Positions 60,055 through 64,000 of a DNA stretch of 64,000 nt are shown here, piece after piece. The stretch covers positions 62,001-126,000 of the forward strand of contig DATGJI010000055.1 in the NCBI GenBank assembly GCA_035295225.1. Direction: 5' to 3'. Position numbers and translations under genes: made by a program. Source of the DNA: Candidatus Eremiobacteraceae bacterium (lineage in GTDB: Bacteria > Vulcanimicrobiota > Vulcanimicrobiia > Eremiobacterales > Eremiobacteraceae). The stretch's first letter is position 1. Each line of letters begins with the position of its first letter. The notes beneath the pieces are model-generated. The model did no database searches. It saw only the letters and a program-made list of their open reading frames with translations, and had not been told where the DNA came from.

Positions 60055-61421
60055 GGCCGTTGCGCCCACCACTCACGAAACGACTGGCGCGCTGGTTTCG
60101 GCAGTGCGCGGGCTCGCATCCAACGGCCCATCGCGCCGACGCGGATCGGCAATGCGCCTCCGATCGCAAGCGCGGCACGCAAGAACGAAACGGCGCGCGC
60201 ATACGACTTTGTGTCAGACATCGCGGCCGTGAACCGGCGAATCGCGCCGCGCTCCAAACCGCCGCCGCTTGCGCCGCTTTCGACCGCTGAAGCGCGCAGA
60301 TGCAAGAGCTGACGCGGCAGGTCGATCGCGACAGGGCATTCTTCCTTGCACGCGCCGCAGAGGGTGGACGCATACGGCAGGTCCGACGCCTCGGGCGTAT
60401 CGAGCATGGTGCCCGTGATGACTGCGCCGATAGGGCCCGGATACACCCAGCCATACGCGCCGCCGCCCGCCCGGCGATAGACCGGACAGACGTTCATGCA
60501 CGCGCCGCAGCGAATGCAGTACAGCGACTCGCGCAGCACCGGGTCGGCGAGCAGATTGGTCCGACCCGCGTCCACGATGATGCAGTACTGCTGCTTGCCG
60601 GGTTCCGGCCCGAGGAAGTGATGCGTATACGTGGTGATCTTCTGACCCGTGCCGGCGCGCGCAAGTAATGGAAGAAAGACGTCGAGATCGGCAACGCGCC
60701 GGATCACCTTTTCGATCCCCATGATCGCGATGTGGATGGGCGGCGCGCTCGCTGACAAGCCGCCGTTGCCTTCGTTTTCGACGACGACGAGCGTGCCGGT
60801 CTCGGCGATTGCGAAATTCACGCCCGTCATGCCGACGCCGGCTTTGAGATAGCGCGATCGCAGCTTCGCGCGCGCCGCTAACGAGAGGGTCCGAGGATCA
60901 TCGCAATACGGCATGTTCAGTTCGCGCTCGAAAATCCGCCCCACATCCTGCCGGGAGAGGTGCGCCGCCGGCGCGATCACGTGCGTCGGCCGCTGGCCCG
61001 CCAGCTGGACGATGTATTCGCCGAGGTCCGTCTCAACTGCGGCGATGCCCGCGGCGGCCAAGCGATCGTTGAGTTCGAGCTCCTCGGAGAGCATGGACTT
61101 GCCTTTGACGACCGAGTCGGCTCCCCCATCAGCACAGATCCGGATGAATCGTTCGGCAGCCTCGGCCGCAGTCCGCGCCCACACGACCGTGCCGCCGCGC
61201 GCGATGAAATTGCGCTCAAACTCGGATAGAAGCGAATCGAGATGCTCGATCGCGTCTTTCTTCAACGCATGGGCTTGCGCGCGCAACGCCGCCCAGGCAA
61301 CGTGCGCCTGTGCCGCCCGCTTGTGCTCAAGCGAGCGCTGCATGGATGACGCGATCACGGGCGCCGCGTGCGGCGAACGCAAGTCGTGCGCGACGCGGGC
61401 GCGATCGTAGTGCGCCGTCAC
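60051..61421 (-). CDS. lutB: LutB-like iron-sulphur oxidoreductase subunit
   Basis: 456 residues from GTG 61421, which overlaps the lutA stop by four bases. The open frame continuing to 62003 lies over lutA and is spurious. Two ferredoxin-type clusters: CIRCGACMNVCPVYRRAGG and CGACKEECPVAIDLP. The LUD region ahead of them has SMLSEELELNDRLAAAGI and ETDLGEYIVQLAGQRPTHV. It is the large subunit of the LutABC lactate-utilisation complex. The C-terminal DUF3390-like part ends AFREWW-like (SFREWWAQRP). Confidence 0.9.
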   Translation of the reverse strand: MTAHYDRARVAHDLRSPHAAPVIASSMQRSLEHKRAAQAHVAWAALRAQAHALKKDAIEHLDSLLSEFERNFIARGGTVVWARTAAEAAERFIRICADGGADSVVKGKSMLSEELELNDRLAAAGIAAVETDLGEYIVQLAGQRPTHVIAPAAHLSRQDVGRIFERELNMPYCDDPRTLSLAARAKLRSRYLKAGVGMTGVNFAIAETGTLVVVENEGNGGLSASAPPIHIAIMGIEKVIRRVADLDVFLPLLARAGTGQKITTYTHHFLGPEPGKQQYCIIVDAGRTNLLADPVLRESLYCIRCGACMNVCPVYRRAGGGAYGWVYPGPIGAVITGTMLDTPEASDLPYASTLCGACKEECPVAIDLPRQLLHLRASAVESGASGGGLERGAIRRFTAAMSDTKSYARAVSFLRAALAIGGALPIRVGAMGRWMRARALPKPARQSFREWWAQRP

Positions 61422-62152
61422 GTCGCTGCCAGCACTTGCGCGAGATGCAGGGTCGCTAGCGGAGCGCCGCTCTTGCGGACCAGGCCGTCGAGATGCAGCA
61501 AGCAGCTGGGATCGCCTGAGACGAGATACTGCGCGCCGGTCGAAAGCGCGTTCGCGCATTTCGCCTCTCCCATCGAGGCGGAGATGCGGTCGAACTCGAC
61601 GCTGAACCCGCCGCCGAAGCCGCAGCATTCCTCGGCCGCCGGCAACTCGACGAGCGTGATATCGCGAACGGCGCGCAGCAGACGCAGCGGCGCGTCGCCT
61701 GATTCGAGTATCCGCCGCGCATGGCACCCTTCGTGATACGTGACCGCGTGCGGAAAACGCGCGCCGACATCGGTGACGCCGAGCGCATCGGTCAGAAACG
61801 AGGCCAGGTCGAAGACTCGTGCGCCAATCGCGACCGCCGAATCCGACGCGCCGCTTTCGGCGAATCCCGCGCGCGCCATCGCGGCGCACGAACCGGACAT
61901 CGTGATGATCCATTCGTAAGCGGCGAACGTTCGCGCAAAACGCTCGGCCAACGCGCACGCTTGGGGCCGGAACCCGGCGCTGTGCGCGGGTTGGCCGCAG
62001 CACGTCTGCTGCTGCGGGTACGAGACGCTGACTCCCAACCGCTCGAGCAGCTCGACGGTTGCGATGGCCGCTTTCGGCGCGAAGATGTCGACGAAGCAGG
62101 GAACGAATAGCGCTACCGGTTCGCCGCGTCGATACGCACGCTCGTCTGCCAT
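61418..62152 (-). CDS. lutA: LutA-like cysteine-rich CCG-domain subunit
   Basis: 244 residues from ATG 62152; a longer form to 62209 is possible. Two CCG domains: PQQQTCCGQPAHSAGF and YHEGCHARRIL...EECCGFGGGFSVEF, which bind non-cubane iron-sulphur or transfer electrons. VALFVPCFVDIFAP is the usual start. First gene of lutABC; works with LutB and LutC in L-lactate oxidation in the cytoplasm. No lactate permease is adjacent. Confidence 0.88.
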   Translation of the reverse strand: MADERAYRRGEPVALFVPCFVDIFAPKAAIATVELLERLGVSVSYPQQQTCCGQPAHSAGFRPQACALAERFARTFAAYEWIITMSGSCAAMARAGFAESGASDSAVAIGARVFDLASFLTDALGVTDVGARFPHAVTYHEGCHARRILESGDAPLRLLRAVRDITLVELPAAEECCGFGGGFSVEFDRISASMGEAKCANALSTGAQYLVSGDPSCLLHLDGLVRKSGAPLATLHLAQVLAAT

Positions 62153-62296
62153 TACGCCGCGTTCTGCTTGCACGCCCGCGCCCCTCGTCGGCGCCGTCAA
62201 TACGCGCAAGGTCTACAAGTATTGATCCAGGAAATGCGCCTGACCGTCGGGCGCTCGAGGTCAGGCCGCCCTTTCCTATTGGGGGACTTTAGGCGA

Positions 62297-64000
62297 ATGC
62301 AGTTCACTCGCGCTATCATTCGATTTTCCATCGCCGCGCTATGCGCCGGAGCGTTGACCGCCCCCGCAGCGGCGGCGCCGCGCCACGTGATGGCGGAAGA
62401 TCTCTTCAAAATATCGTTTGTCGCGTCGGATCAGATCTCGCATGACGGTTCGCGCGTCGCGTTCGTCGTCACGAAGCTCGATGGCCCGAAGAACACGTAC
62501 CTCAGCAATATCTGGGTTGCTGACGTCGCGAGCGGCAAGGTATGGCAGCTCACGCGCGGCGACAGCGACGCCGATCCGGCGTGGTCGCCCGACGACAAAT
62601 GGATCGCATTTGACAGCGGACGCGGCGACAAGCAGCAGCTCTACAAGATCGCGCTCGACGGCGGCGAGGCGCAGCGGCTCACGAATGCGGCGGGCGGCGC
62701 TTTCGGTCCGCAGTGGTCGCACTCAGGCTCGCGTATCCTCTACCAATCCGTCTCCGTCGCGCCCAAGCCGAAGGCCGATGTCGACTGGCGGGCCGCCGGT
62801 TTTACGCCGAGCGCCGATCAGCAGACAAGCGATGTCCGCACCATCGACGTCTTGCACTTCGAAGACAACGGTCAGGGCGAGACGTGGTCGAAGACCGAGC
62901 ACCTCTGGACTGTGAATGCGGATGGGACGAACGCGCGCGCGCTGACGAGCGGCACAGCGTATTCCGAAGGCCAAGCGGCGTGGTCGCCGGACGACAAGCA
63001 GATCGCGTTCGTCACGTATCGCGGATTCGATCCCATGCTCTTCCGCAGCGACATCTACGTCATTCCGTCCGGCGGCGGAGACATGCACAAGCTTCCGTTC
63101 CCGCCCGGCTCTCTCAACGGCCCGACGTGGTCGCGCGATGGTGCGTCGCTCTGGTATTTCGCGTCCAAGACGCCCGATCCGGCGGGATATCCGTCCGTTC
63201 TCCACTCGACGCTCGACGGCTCGTCGAGCCATCTCTTAGTTCCCGAAGACATGTTTGCGTTCGGCGATGCCATCCTCACAGATACAAAGGAAGGCGGAGC
63301 AGGCTGCGGCCCGCTCTTCGGCCCCGGTGATCGCTGGTTTATCGCCAACGTGAGCACGCCGGGCGCCGCAGTTCTCGTGCGCTTCGACACGCAGACGGGC
63401 CAGGCGCAGACCATCATCGGCAACGACACCGAGATATCCGAATGCTCGATGAGCGACGACGGTTCGCGCGTGGCATACGTCTCCTCCGATGCGACGCATC
63501 CTGGCGAGGTCTTCGTCGCCGACTCGTCGGGCGGCGGGCAGCGACAGCTGAGCCAGATGAATCGCGACTATCTCGCTTCAGTCGCGCTTTCACAGCCCGA
63601 GCCGATCGCGGTGCGCAACGGCGCCGGTGAGTCCGTGTCGGCGTGGATCATGCGGCCGCCGAATGCCGTGCCGGGCAGACGCTATCCCACGATCCTCAAC
63701 ATCCATGGCGGTCCGGAGACGGAGTTCGGCAACTCGTTCTTCCACGAGTTCCAGTATCTCGCGGGCTTAGGCTACAACGTCGTCTATGCCGATCCGCGCG
63801 GCAGCGTCGGGTTCGGCTACAAGTTTGAGTCGGAGCTCAATGGCAATTGGGGCGATCCGATGTTCAACGACGAGATGGCGGTGATGGATGCCGCGCTGCG
63901 CCGGCCGGACGTGGACGCATCGCGCACGTGCGTTTCGGGCGGAAGTTATGGCGGCTACTCGACGCTTTGGATCATCGGCCACACGCATCGCTTCAAATGC
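62297..64000 (+). CDS. S9 family prolyl-oligopeptidase-type peptidase, C-terminus cut by window edge
   Basis: The frame is open from ATG 62297 to the last base (568 codons, no stop). A signal peptide (RFSIAALCAGALTAPAAAA) is followed by a WD40-like (TolB-type) propeller with repeats such as DPAWSPDDKWIAFDSGRG and QAAWSPDDKQIAFVT. The hydrolase domain opens with ILNIHGGPETEFG and shows the nucleophile Ser in SGGSYGGYSTLW. These are acylaminoacyl-peptidase/dipeptidyl-peptidase features. It should act outside the membrane. The Asp and His of the triad lie beyond the window. Confidence 0.88.
   Translation, partial: MQFTRAIIRFSIAALCAGALTAPAAAAPRHVMAEDLFKISFVASDQISHDGSRVAFVVTKLDGPKNTYLSNIWVADVASGKVWQLTRGDSDADPAWSPDDKWIAFDSGRGDKQQLYKIALDGGEAQRLTNAAGGAFGPQWSHSGSRILYQSVSVAPKPKADVDWRAAGFTPSADQQTSDVRTIDVLHFEDNGQGETWSKTEHLWTVNADGTNARALTSGTAYSEGQAAWSPDDKQIAFVTYRGFDPMLFRSDIYVIPSGGGDMHKLPFPPGSLNGPTWSRDGASLWYFASKTPDPAGYPSVLHSTLDGSSSHLLVPEDMFAFGDAILTDTKEGGAGCGPLFGPGDRWFIANVSTPGAAVLVRFDTQTGQAQTIIGNDTEISECSMSDDGSRVAYVSSDATHPGEVFVADSSGGGQRQLSQMNRDYLASVALSQPEPIAVRNGAGESVSAWIMRPPNAVPGRRYPTILNIHGGPETEFGNSFFHEFQYLAGLGYNVVYADPRGSVGFGYKFESELNGNWGDPMFNDEMAVMDAALRRPDVDASRTCVSGGSYGGYSTLWIIGHTHRFKC

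Noticed and set aside
61422-62003. N-terminal extension of LutB
   Set aside because: It lies over lutA in another frame; the GTG at 61421 gives the normal LutB length and a GTGA overlap.

Overview
The window is high-GC bacterial DNA (my visual estimate is a little over 60% G+C) that is densely coded. GTG and TTG starts are frequent and 4-base ATGA/GTGA/TTGA gene overlaps are common. Lipoprotein signals, a Gram-positive-length citrate synthase, an isocitrate dehydrogenase with a C-terminal extension, an RsbW-type kinase and MGDG-synthase-type glycosyltransferase point to an environmental chemo-organotroph outside the Proteobacteria. Candidate phyla of the Eremiobacterota/Dormibacterota/Chloroflexota kind are my tentative guess; no rRNA is present to settle it.

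Layout. 1-1.8 kb: partial STAS protein, small zinc proteins, thioesterase and DUF5069 pair. 1.8-5.7 kb: ABC-2 export operon with an exported Kelch propeller embedded in it. 5.8-13.4 kb: DUF4870 protein, type II NADH dehydrogenase, secreted YncE-propeller/phosphoesterase, sensor kinase plus response regulator, secreted protein. 13.4-19.2 kb: SWIM-SNF2 helicase, acetyltransferase, PLP decarboxylase, mini zinc protein. 19.3-31.4 kb: TCA enzymes (citrate synthase, aconitase, isocitrate dehydrogenase) interspersed with a glycolipid glycosyltransferase, ROK kinase, anti-sigma kinase, tRNA-Leu(GAG) and two peptide-transporter permeases. 31.5-38.3 kb: cytidylate-kinase-like protein, LuxR/NB-ARC/TPR regulator, two lipoproteins and an AT-richer foreign-looking patch with a truncated propeller gene and a DUF2971 gene. 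38.5-46.6 kb: M16 peptidase, a TPR/DUF4331/NiCoT/NicO block and a divergent ECF sigma/anti-sigma pair. 46.7-50.3 kb: four overlapping genes (methyltransferase, FAD oxidoreductase, SRPBCC, KAS II) that look like a small polyketide/lipid pathway. 50.4-64 kb: P5C dehydrogenase, MocR regulator, GNAT, aquaporin, MoeZ-like sulfurtransferase, secreted hydrolase, BrkB protein, lutABC lactate-oxidation operon and a partial S9 peptidase.

The most unusual thread is three families of short palindromic repeats (called A, B and C here). Families A and B fill four of the six convergent gene gaps longer than about 45 bp. They supply the stop codon of two genes, show a compensatory stem change, form head-to-head mosaic clusters, and in one place (lutC) sit in frame inside a coding sequence three times. 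No transposase that could have spread them is in the window. A second oddity is a citrate synthase gene whose conserved N-terminus has no ATG, GTG or TTG start codon.
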